The notes beneath the pieces are model-generated. The model had not been told where the DNA came from and made no database searches. It worked only from the letters and a program-made list of their open reading frames with translations. Below are positions 34,345-44,189 of a stretch of 64,000 nt of DNA, piece after piece. The position numbers were made by a program, and so were the translations under genes. The DNA lies in contig NZ_CP032819.1 in NCBI RefSeq assembly GCF_003991565.1, positions 434,001-498,000 on the forward strand, written 5' to 3'. The DNA is from Butyricimonas faecalis. Its GTDB lineage: Bacteria; Bacteroidota; Bacteroidia; Bacteroidales; Marinifilaceae. How positions within the stretch are numbered: position 1 is the first letter of the stretch; each line of letters opens with the position of its first letter.

Positions 34345-36894
34345 TCATAAATTTTTATCCTTATACATATTTTCCCACCATGCAGGCTCTCCTTTCAAAT
34401 ATTTGGCAAAATAGGCCATGATCGTGTTTCCCCAGATAATACGTTGATTATAGTCCACCACGGCATGGTCGGCATTCTTGATCAGCACGAGTTCCACGTC
34501 TTTACCCAGGAGTTTCAGTGCGGTATAGAACTGAATGCTTTCGCCCGTGGGTACATTTACATCGGCCGTTCCATGCAATAGAAGCATGGGGGTTTTCACC
34601 TTGTCCGCGTTGAATAGCGGGCTTTGATCCACGTAGATGTCCTTCCGGTTCCACGGGAAAGCGTGGGCCGATGCGTTCGTGCTGTAACTATATCCCCAGT
34701 ATCCTTCACCCCAATAGCTGGAAATGGAGGAAATTCCGGCATGTGAAATGGCACAAGCGAAGATGTCCGTGCGGGTTTGCAGGTACATGGTTGTGAATCC
34801 GCCGTAAGAGGCTCCCATGCATCCGACACGTTGGGCATCCACGAAAGGATGTGCTTTCAAGAATGCTTTCGTGCAGGCAATGATTTCATCTGCCGTGATT
34901 TTACCCCAGTTGTTTTGATGACGGGCTGAAAACTCTTGTCCGAATCCAATTGCACCAGAGGGTTGCATCACATATACAACGTATCCATTCGCAGCGTATA
35001 GGTTGAACGGCCATCTTCCTCCAAAAGTCCTTTCCACCGGAGTTGTTCCCCCGTAGTAATACACGATCATCGGGTATTTTTTCTTGGGATCGAAGTTTGC
35101 CGGGAGATAGTAGCGTCCGTCTATCGTGGTCCCTTTTTTGTAATTATAGTCCCAATCCTTTACCTGTCCGAACTCTATATTTTTGTATTGTTCGCCTTGT
35201 GGATCGGCCCATTCTTGTGCTTTGAGAGTCGTCAAATCCAAGGTATAGACCCGGGTCGGGTAACTCTCGTCGGAAGCGGTGTAAACCCCGGTACTCCCGT
35301 TTCTAGCCAAACTGATTTTTTGCACGAGATCACCCGGACATTCAATTCTCGTGATTTTTCCGTCTTTTCCATAGCGGAACAAGTAAACATAGTCCGTATC
35401 TCCGGCCACGATATAGATATTTCCGTCGGTATGCCAGATGTAGTTCGATACGGTAGGATTGAAATCTTTTGTGATCGGGGTTACTTCCTTTGAATTTAAG
35501 TCATAAATGTATAGTTGCGTGTCGTATCCGTTCACGATTTGTCCTTTACTGATTTTTACCCCCATTTGTCCGAAAGCATCAGCCGCTCCGGCAATAAGTA
35601 ATTTCGAATCATCGGGGGAAAAGAGGCATCGAATGCCAATCAAGCGGTCTTTCCAAAGCGTATCGATTTGATGGGTACGGGCATTTAACAAGTAAACGGA
35701 TTGTTTCCGGTACGGGTATTCGTTATAGTCCGGTCGTCCGGTGCTGATCAGAATTTGGTTTCCGTCATGACTGATGTCCATGATGGAGGTGGTTTGGTTG
35801 CCCCAAGTTAAGCGGGTATGTATGCCCGTGGCTAAATCATATTTGCATAGGAAATATCGATTCCGGTAGTAGGCCTGTCGGTCTTCAATCCCGTCGAGTT
35901 TACGGAGTTCCCATTCTTTCGGGGCATAATTCTCATTCTTGTAATAGATAAGATAACTCCGGTCCGGTGACCAGGAGAACGAGCCGATTGTTTGATCGTC
36001 CCGGAACAAACGTTCCATCTTTTGTTGCTCAATATCGTAGGTGTATAGGGAATTTCCCGTTCCTTCTTTTATGAGGTACGACAGTTTGTCTTCCCCGGGA
36101 ATCCAGGTCAAGTTACTTGCGTTGTTGCCGTAGAAGGTGTACACGATCTCTTTGTCTGCAATTCTATACACGTTTGTCATGGAACTGCTTTTGCCTTTTA
36201 TGATCTCACCTTCTACCATGATCAGGTATTTTCCGCTGGGAGAAACCTGAATTCCACCGACTCTGCGACCGTTCAGCACGTCTAGTATATTTTTCCCTCG
36301 TTTGGGAGATAAGGTGAATTCTACCGGGGCATCTTTGAAATCAGGATCTGCAATGAATTGAGCTGAAAATAGTTTGTCGCTTTCTTTTGTTTGCAGGCTT
36401 TTCACGATGATGGCGTGTTTTCCCGGAACCCATTGCAAGGTACATCCTTGTTTTACAGCTTCGGTTCCTTTGTGGCCGGTGTATGCGATTTTTTTCACTC
36501 CATCCACGTAAACTTCGGCATTCCCGTAAAATGAAAATTGCAGTTTCCCACTCATCCATTGTGTGTTTTCCGCGTAAACGGCATATAATCCGATAGCCGG
36601 AACGGCGCTGTTATTGGGGGCGATGACAATGCTATCGTTCATGGTCGATAGTTCCCAGGTTAGGGAGTGATATCGTAATTCCTGTTCTCCCACGGCAGGG
36701 GTTAAGTTATCGATGTTAAACGTGGAAAGAGTTAATAAATCTGCTTGGGAAAATGTTTTGTTTTCCACATTTCTCATGTTCCCGAAAGCCGGAAACTCTA
36801 CCGGGGCAGGAGGTAATCCCATCCATTCCTTGACGGTCTGCCCGTGCAACTGCATGGTACAAATCAGGGCAAATAAAAGTAAAAGTTTTCTCAT
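34345..36894 (-). CDS. S9-family serine peptidase (prolyl oligopeptidase / DPP IV type), exported
   Basis: 849 aa from the ATG at 36894 (MRKLLLLFALICTMQLHGQ is a clean signal peptide; a frame extending to 36957 is rejected). A beta-propeller region (about 200-560) precedes a C-terminal alpha/beta hydrolase with the triad Ser in GASYGG (about 693), Asp in HGTADVNVP (about 777) and His in NADHAVVD (about 809). It should cleave short peptides in the periplasm or at the surface. It stands alone with its own terminator. Confidence 0.92.
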   Translation of the reverse strand: MRKLLLLFALICTMQLHGQTVKEWMGLPPAPVEFPAFGNMRNVENKTFSQADLLTLSTFNIDNLTPAVGEQELRYHSLTWELSTMNDSIVIAPNNSAVPAIGLYAVYAENTQWMSGKLQFSFYGNAEVYVDGVKKIAYTGHKGTEAVKQGCTLQWVPGKHAIIVKSLQTKESDKLFSAQFIADPDFKDAPVEFTLSPKRGKNILDVLNGRRVGGIQVSPSGKYLIMVEGEIIKGKSSSMTNVYRIADKEIVYTFYGNNASNLTWIPGEDKLSYLIKEGTGNSLYTYDIEQQKMERLFRDDQTIGSFSWSPDRSYLIYYKNENYAPKEWELRKLDGIEDRQAYYRNRYFLCKYDLATGIHTRLTWGNQTTSIMDISHDGNQILISTGRPDYNEYPYRKQSVYLLNARTHQIDTLWKDRLIGIRCLFSPDDSKLLIAGAADAFGQMGVKISKGQIVNGYDTQLYIYDLNSKEVTPITKDFNPTVSNYIWHTDGNIYIVAGDTDYVYLFRYGKDGKITRIECPGDLVQKISLARNGSTGVYTASDESYPTRVYTLDLTTLKAQEWADPQGEQYKNIEFGQVKDWDYNYKKGTTIDGRYYLPANFDPKKKYPMIVYYYGGTTPVERTFGGRWPFNLYAANGYVVYVMQPSGAIGFGQEFSARHQNNWGKITADEIIACTKAFLKAHPFVDAQRVGCMGASYGGFTTMYLQTRTDIFACAISHAGISSISSYWGEGYWGYSYSTNASAHAFPWNRKDIYVDQSPLFNADKVKTPMLLLHGTADVNVPTGESIQFYTALKLLGKDVELVLIKNADHAVVDYNQRIIWGNTIMAYFAKYLKGEPAWWENMYKDKNL

Positions 36895-37064
36895 GTTATT
36901 GTATTTTGTTAATTTTAATCCACGGTAATTATATACCATTTTATAGTAAATGAGCACAAGCTTTATTTTACCTCAAACTCCTCCGTCCTACTCTCACCCA
37001 TCCAACTTACTGTTACACAGTGGTATGGTTGATACTTTGACTGTAAACTTGTATATAAGTTCCA

Positions 37065-37775
37065 TTATCTTTTCTTCTTTTTTAGGATTTCTTTCTCTAT
37101 GTCGGGTAGCGAGGCAATGAATTTCTCAAAACGTACCTTGCCCATGCGTTCGTAGAGCGAACGTCCCAACTGATAGACTTTCGTATGTAGCAACTCGGGC
37201 ATATAGTCGTCCGGATTTGAGTCTGCATTGTGGGCATTTTCAATGGCATCAAGCATCAACGGTAGGTACTTGATGTAATAGTAGCCACCTTTCTCAATTT
37301 TGTCAAGCACCTGCTTGGCATCTTTGGCCGTCTGAATGTCAAAGTCTGTCAAATCTGCCCGTTTATGATAGAGAAGCCATATCTCAATGCTTGGATTGCT
37401 GATGACCAGATGCCAGTTGTCTTTTTGGGAGCAGAAAGCATGAAGTTCCTTTATTTGCTCCTGCGGCCAACGATCTACATCGATGACACACCATAACGAG
37501 TCACCGTCCTCGGCACTCAACTGGTTCTCGGCGATATATGCTTTTACCTTCTCCAATACTTTCGATGGAGAAGAGGCTCTTCTCTTTTCTTGCTCGTTCT
37601 CTTCGTCTAAAAGTTCCGGCTCAATTATGTCAACCTTGATACGATCGATGCCGTCGAAAAGTCTGAAGTAGTCCGGCTCGCGCTCGGTACCCTCTGTTGC
37701 TATGGCAAACAAGGAATAGTCGCGAACCTTTTCTTGAGGGACATTCCTCGTGTAACCTCTAACCTTGAATCCCAT
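37065..37775 (-). CDS. RloB-like protein with Toprim-like motifs
   Basis: 236 aa. Near the N-terminus IATEGTEREPDYF gives a conserved Glu (residue 28), and WCVIDVDRW gives a DxD (99-101), an arrangement like Toprim nuclease domains. The NPSIEIWLLYH segment is typical of RloB-family proteins. It starts 1 bp after the stop of the ATPase gene, so the two are translationally linked. RloA/RloB pairs occur in restriction-modification loci and defence islands, and the ATPase-Toprim pairing recalls the PARIS phage defence system. A nuclease role upon phage sensing is inferred. Composition looks richer in G+C than flanks (by eye). Confidence 0.75.
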   Translation of the reverse strand: MGFKVRGYTRNVPQEKVRDYSLFAIATEGTEREPDYFRLFDGIDRIKVDIIEPELLDEENEQEKRRASSPSKVLEKVKAYIAENQLSAEDGDSLWCVIDVDRWPQEQIKELHAFCSQKDNWHLVISNPSIEIWLLYHKRADLTDFDIQTAKDAKQVLDKIEKGGYYYIKYLPLMLDAIENAHNADSNPDDYMPELLHTKVYQLGRSLYERMGKVRFEKFIASLPDIEKEILKKKKR

Positions 37776-37776
37776 A

Positions 37777-39141
37777 TCACTCCCAGTTTAATTCGTTAAA
37801 ACGTGCCAGGAAAGGAATGGCACCGAAACGGCCGTTGAGGTAGCCTTTCTCCAAATCCAAATCCGCACGGGGTTTGAATTCATCAAGTGTATACAGATGG
37901 GTGCTCTGTGTATCGCGGTCTTTCTCGGCAAACCAAATCTCGTCGTTGCGGAACACCTTTCCGTCAAGCAGACCGGCATCGTGAGTGGTGAAAATTAGCT
38001 GCCCCTTCATGTGCTTGTCTGTGACAATCCTCGAAACCAATGCTCTCACCAACGTGGGATGAAGACTTCGGTCAAGCTCGTCGATAACGTATGTGCAAGC
38101 CTCACTCTTGACATTCTGTACCATCGGCACAAAGTCGAAAATGCGTTGGGTGCCATCCGATTCTTCTTTCAACTCGAAGTCGTAAAGGTTGTCGTTTACC
38201 TTATGGAGGGCCTTTACGCGACGCACGAAATACTTGTTGCCCTCACGGCGCATACTGACAGTAAAGGCTCCTGTGTCTATCATCACCTCTTCTGTGCCCT
38301 CGGGAGAACGGGAGAGTCTTTTGACAATCCCATCCACACCTTGCACCAATTTGGGCCATTCGGAAATATTCTGCTTGAACGACTCAATATCCTCGTCTTT
38401 CAAGGTCAGTTCATTGATGCCGATATCCAAGGCTGAAATAAGGGCTTCCGACTGAGACTTAAACGTCTCGTCCGAATACCTGTTGTCGAAAATGGAGGTC
38501 GAACGAGTTTCTGGAAAAATGACGTGCAACTTGGCAGTAAGCCACTGGAAGGCATCTGTTATCTGACTGTTCTTCACCATATCGTGTTTCGACAGCATCA
38601 GCTCGTTGCCTTTTAGCAAATTGTCTTCTAATAGCGAAATTAGCAGCTTATTCTTAGCCTCGTCCTTCTTGTTACTTGCTAACTTGATGTTTGTCTTGCC
38701 TGTTTGTACATCATGTTTACGCTCAAAAACGTATATAGGTTTCCTTAAGGTCGAATACAGCCATTCTTCTACACAGAGACTACCACAATAGCTCACCCCG
38801 TAAGAATATTGGTCTGATTCTGTACCGAATTCCACTTCAATGGTAACAGGCATGTCTGAATCATTATACTTGTTAGCATCTCTAAAGGCTGTGGGCGGCA
38901 GACAGCCCGCGGCCACCATTGCTTGAAGACGACCAAGTGCTTTTATCAAACACGACTTGCCTGCACCGTTGGCACCATAAACAACCGCCGTGCGCAATAC
39001 ATTGGCACCACGGTCTCGGCTATGGACATGCCAGTCCTTTCTGCGGACATTGGATGACGGCAACATATTGAATTCCGTTTCTTGTCTGTATGACCGAAAA
39101 TTCGTTATTACAATCCTGATTAGCATATCTGTATCTTTCAA
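37777..39141 (-). CDS. RloA-like AAA-family ATPase
   Basis: 454 aa. SMC/RecF-like ABC-type ATPase: Walker A GANGAGKS at 56-63, Walker B region YVIDELDRSLHP followed by a switch His in FTTHDAG. The N-terminal IVITNFRSYRQETEF is typical of AAA_15/RloA ATPases. An alternative start lies five codons in (MLIRIV). With the downstream RloB-like protein it forms a two-gene unit of the kind implicated in abortive infection. The block sits between unrelated genes and has somewhat different base composition, which suggests transfer. Confidence 0.85.
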   Translation of the reverse strand: MKDTDMLIRIVITNFRSYRQETEFNMLPSSNVRRKDWHVHSRDRGANVLRTAVVYGANGAGKSCLIKALGRLQAMVAAGCLPPTAFRDANKYNDSDMPVTIEVEFGTESDQYSYGVSYCGSLCVEEWLYSTLRKPIYVFERKHDVQTGKTNIKLASNKKDEAKNKLLISLLEDNLLKGNELMLSKHDMVKNSQITDAFQWLTAKLHVIFPETRSTSIFDNRYSDETFKSQSEALISALDIGINELTLKDEDIESFKQNISEWPKLVQGVDGIVKRLSRSPEGTEEVMIDTGAFTVSMRREGNKYFVRRVKALHKVNDNLYDFELKEESDGTQRIFDFVPMVQNVKSEACTYVIDELDRSLHPTLVRALVSRIVTDKHMKGQLIFTTHDAGLLDGKVFRNDEIWFAEKDRDTQSTHLYTLDEFKPRADLDLEKGYLNGRFGAIPFLARFNELNWE

Positions 39142-39645
39142 GTTTGAGACAATGTTACGAAATTTTCGTCATACAATACTACTTTTACTGATATTTTTTG
39201 AATAGTTTAATCGTTTTATGCTGAAAAAAGCCTTTTTCATGTTTGGGCAGCTTATATACGGGAAAATAAAAAGAAATCACCTCCCGTGATATTACCCAAA
39301 TCTTACCCCAATAAAGTAGTAAATATACCCAAATAATACCACATACCCGGTGATTATTCGAAGTTCACACGTTGCTGAACCATTCCGAAACGGCTGAGCA
39401 ACGTTTGAACAACGTTTGAACAACGAATGAGGGGGATTATTTCCATAGCTTCTCGGTAGGATTTCCCGTAGTTTTCAGTAGGAACGATTGCTGATGATTA
39501 TATCGAATTCATGTCGTTTGTTATCAATGTGATAGCTTTTCTTTTTGTTGTCTGAAGGAAGTAATTGTTATTATTTGATTAAAAAAAGTGATTTTTTTAT
39601 TACACCAAACGCTATTCAAATCGCTTTAGTATAAAAGCTAAAAAG
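39142..39645. other. 504-bp non-coding stretch before FecR 2
   Basis: No gene is seen. It contains repeated TACCC(A)AA-like blocks around 39290-39350, a palindromic-looking GCTGAACC/CGGCTGAG area, and the 11-bp array at 39396-39428. Likely a regulatory region for the second SusC/SusD locus. Confidence 0.5.
39396..39428. repeat. 11-bp-period direct repeat array
   Basis: Three tandem units: GAGCAACGTTT, GAACAACGTTT, GAACAACGAAT. Same period and similar end pattern (a third unit changing TTT to AAT) as the array at 17403-17445. It lies about 220 bp before the FecR 2 gene. Confidence 0.75.
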
Positions 39646-40812
39646 ATGTTGAATAGAGAAGAACATATCGCATGGTTGATTTTTTTGCATATGCAAGGAT
39701 TGACGGATGAAATGCAAGAGCGTGAACTGCACGAATGGAGAACGGCAGCTCCGGGACGGGAGGAACTTTTCCAACGGATGATGTCGCGTGAATACATGGA
39801 AAAAAGAATTTCCCGTTTCGTGAAGACAGAGGAGGAAGAAGAAAAGAGATGGCAGGAACTCCGGTCGAAGAGATCGTCCGGCCATTTGGTGCGGAGGATA
39901 AAATGGCTCCCATACGCGGCAGCGATAGCCTTGTGCTTGAGCGTGGGCAGTATTTTTTATTTTTTCGGGCAAGAGAAACAGCCGGAGGTGCTATCGATGG
40001 TGGAACACGATATACAGGTTCCCGGTTATCGGGCGGTATTAGTCCTGCCTGACGGGCGTAAGGTGGATTTGGATGACGAAACATCGCGTTCGCATCTTCT
40101 TGGAAAGGACAGTTCGTTATTGGTTAGGGCAAATTCTTTGGAATACCGGGACATCAATACCCCGGATACGACCGAGGTGTTCCACGCGTTGGAAATTCCC
40201 AGGGGAGGAGAATATCTGTTGGTCTTATCGGATAGCACGGTTATCTATCTGAATTCGGAGTCAACGTTAAGTTTTCCCGTGAAATTTCAAGGTGGGGAGC
40301 GTAAAGTGTACTTAACGGGCGAGGCTTATTTTGACGTGAAAAAGGACACGAAACGGCCTTTTGTCGTGGTGGCCGGAGGATTGGAGGTTTTAGTGACGGG
40401 AACGACATTCGGAGTGCGGGCGTATGAAGACGAGACGGATATACAAACCACCCTAGCAAGCGGGAATGTAACGGTTAAGGCCGAGGGGAAAAGTGTTAAA
40501 CTTGTTCCCAATGAGCAGGCTTTATTCGACAAGTCAACCATGAAACTGGTGGTGCGGAACGTGGATGTTGATTTGTATTTGGCTTGGGCCGACGGACGTT
40601 TGGTGTATGATAATTGTCCCTTGGAGAAAATCTTGACCGACCTGGGGCGATGGTATAATATGGATGTTTTTTATAGTCGGGATGAATTGCGTTCGTACCA
40701 GTTTTCGTTGAATATGAAAAAGCACGAGGCGTTTTCGGAGGTGTTGGAATTAATCGGTAAAACGGGAGAGGTGCGATTTGAAATAAAGGATAACACGGTT
40801 ATTGTAAAATAA
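39646..40812 (+). CDS. FecR-family anti-sigma factor, no adjacent sigma gene
   Basis: 388 aa. N-terminal cytoplasmic region (1-85), membrane helix about 88-107 (WLPYAAAIALCLSVGSIFYF), FecR domain (about 180-290, with RGGEYLLVLSDSTVIYLNSE) and a C-terminal DUF4974 domain (about 310-388). Role as for the first FecR. Unlike the first locus, no ECF sigma gene lies upstream; the nearest is the frameshifted one at 54648-55197. Confidence 0.9.
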   Translation: MLNREEHIAWLIFLHMQGLTDEMQERELHEWRTAAPGREELFQRMMSREYMEKRISRFVKTEEEEEKRWQELRSKRSSGHLVRRIKWLPYAAAIALCLSVGSIFYFFGQEKQPEVLSMVEHDIQVPGYRAVLVLPDGRKVDLDDETSRSHLLGKDSSLLVRANSLEYRDINTPDTTEVFHALEIPRGGEYLLVLSDSTVIYLNSESTLSFPVKFQGGERKVYLTGEAYFDVKKDTKRPFVVVAGGLEVLVTGTTFGVRAYEDETDIQTTLASGNVTVKAEGKSVKLVPNEQALFDKSTMKLVVRNVDVDLYLAWADGRLVYDNCPLEKILTDLGRWYNMDVFYSRDELRSYQFSLNMKKHEAFSEVLELIGKTGEVRFEIKDNTVIVK

Positions 40813-40839
40813 AAAAGTAGTGCGGCTAACACTACTTTT
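40813..40839 (+). terminator. Hairpin between FecR 2 and SusC 2
   Basis: AAAAGTAGTG and CACTACTTTT form a 10-bp stem with a 7-base loop, 1 bp after the FecR stop. It should separate or attenuate transcription between the regulator and the SusC gene. Confidence 0.65.
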
Positions 40840-40900
40840 ACGTTTCACACTCTATTTGGCCATAGAGCGTGAGGAATTGTTGAATTCAAAAAACAAAATT

Positions 40901-43900
40901 ATGAAGAAAAATTCTAATGTCGTTGGGAAGAGGTGGTATTTATTCCTCCTTTTCTTCATTTTCACGACCCAAATCAGTCAGAGTGCGTTCTCGCAAGAGA
41001 AGAAAATTACGTTTTCATTGAAAAACGCTTCTTTGAAAGAGATTATCAGTGAAATTCGTAAAACATCCGATTATGATTTCGTTTATCGCGATGTGAAATT
41101 GGAATCATTTGCACGGCGGGATGTATCTTTTAAAGACGCGACGGTTGAACAAATTTTGACGGATTGCCTGAAAGGGACGGATCTCGCTTACGAGATAAAT
41201 GGAAAAACTATTATTATCCGGAGGCAAGCTGTAAACCAAGAAAAGGGTAAGACAAAAGTGATAACGGGTAAAGTGACCGATGAGCAAGGAAACGCGTTGC
41301 CGGGTGTTACCGTGATGATTAAAGGTACGAGTTTGGGAACGGCAACCGGTGCTGATGGGGAATACCGGTTGGAAATCCCCGGTGGTGGGGAACAAATATT
41401 GGTGTTTTCTTTTATAGGGATGAAATCCCAAGAAATTCCTATCGGATCGAAAAATCAGTTGGATGTGAGGTTATCTGAAGATTCTGAGCATTTGGAAGAT
41501 GTGATTGTTACTGGATATTTTAACAAATCCAAGGAAAGTTTTACAGGAGCCGTAACATCAGTAAAAAGAGAAGAGCTTCGTAAATTTGGTAACGTGAATT
41601 TAATAGAAGCGTTAAAAATGGTTGATCCTTCATTTAAAATAAAAGAGAATAATGCAAGAGGATCGGATCCGAACTCGTTACCAGATTTTTTTGTTAGGGG
41701 TGAGAGTAGCTTTATGGGAAACAGTAATATTCCTACTTTTATTGTAGATGGTTATGAAGTAACCTTACAACGGGTGTTCGATATGGACATGGAACGTATC
41801 GAAAGTTTAACAATTTTGAAAGATGCTTCTGCAACGATTCTTTATGGGTCTCGGGCTGCCAATGGGGTGGTAGTGATTGAAACTCGCAGGCCAGCTTCTG
41901 GAAAATTTACGATTTCATATTCTAATCGAACTAGTTTGTCTGTTGCAGATTTATCGGATTATGATTTGATGAATGCGAAAGAAAAGTTAGCATATGAACA
42001 AAAAGCTAAGTTATTTGATTATACGAGTGTTTCTAGTATGGAGATAGAAGAATATATAAAAGCGAATGTTTCTAAGGGGGTAAATACCGATTGGTTGGCA
42101 CAACCTGTTCGTAATGCTGTATCCCATTCTCATTCTCTTTACCTTGAGGGAGGGAGTGATGCTGTTATATATGGATTGGGAGCTAATTATAATCGTAACA
42201 ATGGGGTAATGAAGAAATCTTATCGAGAAGTTTTGGGGCTTTCGTTTGATTTGACTTATCGGGTAAGAGAGAAAATAAATATTCGTAATAGTTTTGAATT
42301 TAGTCAGACAAAAGTACAAAATTCTCCTTATGGTTCTTTTGCCGATTATGCAGCGGCGAATCCGTATAATCCAATTTACGGGGAAGATGGTAAACTTGTA
42401 AAAACATATCCAGTGCATACTGGATTGTCAAAAAAATCAAGTGATCCTCAATATAAAAATCCGATTTACAATTCAACATTACCTTATAAAGATGAAGAAA
42501 GTATTCAGACTATTACGGATAATTTGAAAATTGATTACTTTTTTACTCCGACATTACGCTTGATGGGATCTATTTCATTAACAAAGACATTGGGGACAAG
42601 TGACAAATATTTATCCCCTGAACATACGTCTTTTTCAAATGAAAGTGATGCTGCCAAGAAGGGAAGTTATAAGCAAGGTATGAATAAGCGTTTTTCTTAT
42701 AATATAAATACAACATTGAATTATACGTTGAATGTTCATAAGCATACGCTTTTTTCGGGTGTAGGATTAAATGTTGTTGATAACCAATCTTCATCGAGTA
42801 GTTTTGAAGCAACTGGTTTTATGGATGAACGTTTTAATGAAATACAATTTGCAGCAACTTATTTGGATGGGGGAAAACCGAAAGGTTCGGAAGGTACAGA
42901 TCGAATGGTTGGATTTTTTGGGAATATAAACTATTCTTATGACAATAGATATTTTGCCGATTTTTCAGGACGCCTTGATGGTTCTTCAAAATATGGTAAA
43001 GATAAGCGTTTTGCTCCTTTATGGTCTGTTGGTATTGGATTGAACTTGAATAATGAAAGTTTCTTAAAAGAGTATACTTGGTTAAGTCGATTAACAGTAA
43101 GAGGTTCGATGGGTTTAACGGGTAATCAAAATTTTGATCCTTATGTTGCACGTACTACGTTGGCGTTTAAAGACGGGTATTACTATCAATCGTTAGGAGC
43201 TTCTTTTATCACTTATGGTAATGATAAATTGGAATGGCAACGAAGTAAAAAAAGAAATATCGGGTTAGATTTGGAGGTGATGCAACGGCGTTTAACGATT
43301 CGTTTTGATTACTACAATGATCTAACCAGTGGTTTATTACTACCGGTAAGTGTTGCTCCATCATTAGGTTTTAGCAGTTATACGGAGAATTTCGGAGAAC
43401 AACGTAACACGGGGTATGAATTCGATGTGAATGCTGTTATTATTCGGAAAAAGAATCTGGATTGGGCAGTAAATATTAGTGGTACACACAATGAAAATAG
43501 CATAGAGAAGATTAGTAATGCCTTGAGAAGTCTTAATGATGAAACGAATGCACTTGAATCGGACCAAACGAAAGCAATTGCCATGTACGAGGAGGGAGAA
43601 TCTCTAAATGCAATAAAAGTTGTTCGTTCTTTGGGAATCAATCCTGCTAATGGAAAAGAACTTTACCAAACTCGAGACGGCAAGATTACTGAAGAGTGGA
43701 ATTATCAAGATAAGATTGTTGCCGGGTGTACAGATGCTAAATTAGAAGGAAATATTGGAACAAATGTGATTTGGAAAAATTTTTCGTTGAATTTATTATT
43801 TAATTACGGTTTTGGCGGACAGATTTATAATTCAACATTAGCCGAACGAGTTGAAGGTGCTGATCCTACAACGAATGCAGATAAACGTGTATTAGAGGAA

Positions 43901-44185
43901 AGATGGCAAGAAGTTGGAGATTATACATTCTATAAAAATATCGCAGATCGTACAGTTTCAAAAGCTTCAAGTCGTTTTGTACAAGATAATGATTATTTGG
44001 AATTAAGTAACATTTCTATATCGTATCGTTTTGCTTCAGAATCATTGAAGAAATTCGGTATTTCTGCATTACGTTTAGGATTGAATAGCAGCAATTTGTT
44101 TTATGCATCTACCGTTAAGCGGGAGAGAGGTATTGAATACCCGTTTGCCCGGCAGTTTACGTTTTCGTTGAATCTAAATTTTTAA
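40901..44185 (+). CDS. SusC/RagA-family TonB-dependent transporter with STN domain
   Basis: 1094 aa from the ATG at 40901 (MKKNSNVVGK); a longer frame starting at 40820 overlaps the hairpin and lacks a signal-like start, so it is rejected. Signal peptide, STN domain (ITFSLKNASLKEIISEIRK onward), carboxypeptidase-regulatory-like domain, LEDVIVTGYF linker, plug (ERIESLTILKDASATILYGS is the typical SusC plug motif) and a long barrel ending in FSLNLNF. Imports an unknown ligand; the STN domain matches the FecR upstream. Confidence 0.95.
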   Translation: MKKNSNVVGKRWYLFLLFFIFTTQISQSAFSQEKKITFSLKNASLKEIISEIRKTSDYDFVYRDVKLESFARRDVSFKDATVEQILTDCLKGTDLAYEINGKTIIIRRQAVNQEKGKTKVITGKVTDEQGNALPGVTVMIKGTSLGTATGADGEYRLEIPGGGEQILVFSFIGMKSQEIPIGSKNQLDVRLSEDSEHLEDVIVTGYFNKSKESFTGAVTSVKREELRKFGNVNLIEALKMVDPSFKIKENNARGSDPNSLPDFFVRGESSFMGNSNIPTFIVDGYEVTLQRVFDMDMERIESLTILKDASATILYGSRAANGVVVIETRRPASGKFTISYSNRTSLSVADLSDYDLMNAKEKLAYEQKAKLFDYTSVSSMEIEEYIKANVSKGVNTDWLAQPVRNAVSHSHSLYLEGGSDAVIYGLGANYNRNNGVMKKSYREVLGLSFDLTYRVREKINIRNSFEFSQTKVQNSPYGSFADYAAANPYNPIYGEDGKLVKTYPVHTGLSKKSSDPQYKNPIYNSTLPYKDEESIQTITDNLKIDYFFTPTLRLMGSISLTKTLGTSDKYLSPEHTSFSNESDAAKKGSYKQGMNKRFSYNINTTLNYTLNVHKHTLFSGVGLNVVDNQSSSSSFEATGFMDERFNEIQFAATYLDGGKPKGSEGTDRMVGFFGNINYSYDNRYFADFSGRLDGSSKYGKDKRFAPLWSVGIGLNLNNESFLKEYTWLSRLTVRGSMGLTGNQNFDPYVARTTLAFKDGYYYQSLGASFITYGNDKLEWQRSKKRNIGLDLEVMQRRLTIRFDYYNDLTSGLLLPVSVAPSLGFSSYTENFGEQRNTGYEFDVNAVIIRKKNLDWAVNISGTHNENSIEKISNALRSLNDETNALESDQTKAIAMYEEGESLNAIKVVRSLGINPANGKELYQTRDGKITEEWNYQDKIVAGCTDAKLEGNIGTNVIWKNFSLNLLFNYGFGGQIYNSTLAERVEGADPTTNADKRVLEERWQEVGDYTFYKNIADRTVSKASSRFVQDNDYLELSNISISYRFASESLKKFGISALRLGLNSSNLFYASTVKRERGIEYPFARQFTFSLNLNF

Positions 44186-44189
44186 TATT

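Noticed and set aside
34165-34350. A 61-codon plus-strand frame in the gap before the S9 peptidase gene.
   Set aside because: It overlaps the terminator hairpin, is low-complexity (Phe/Tyr-rich from A+T-rich DNA) and has no promoter or homology I recognise.
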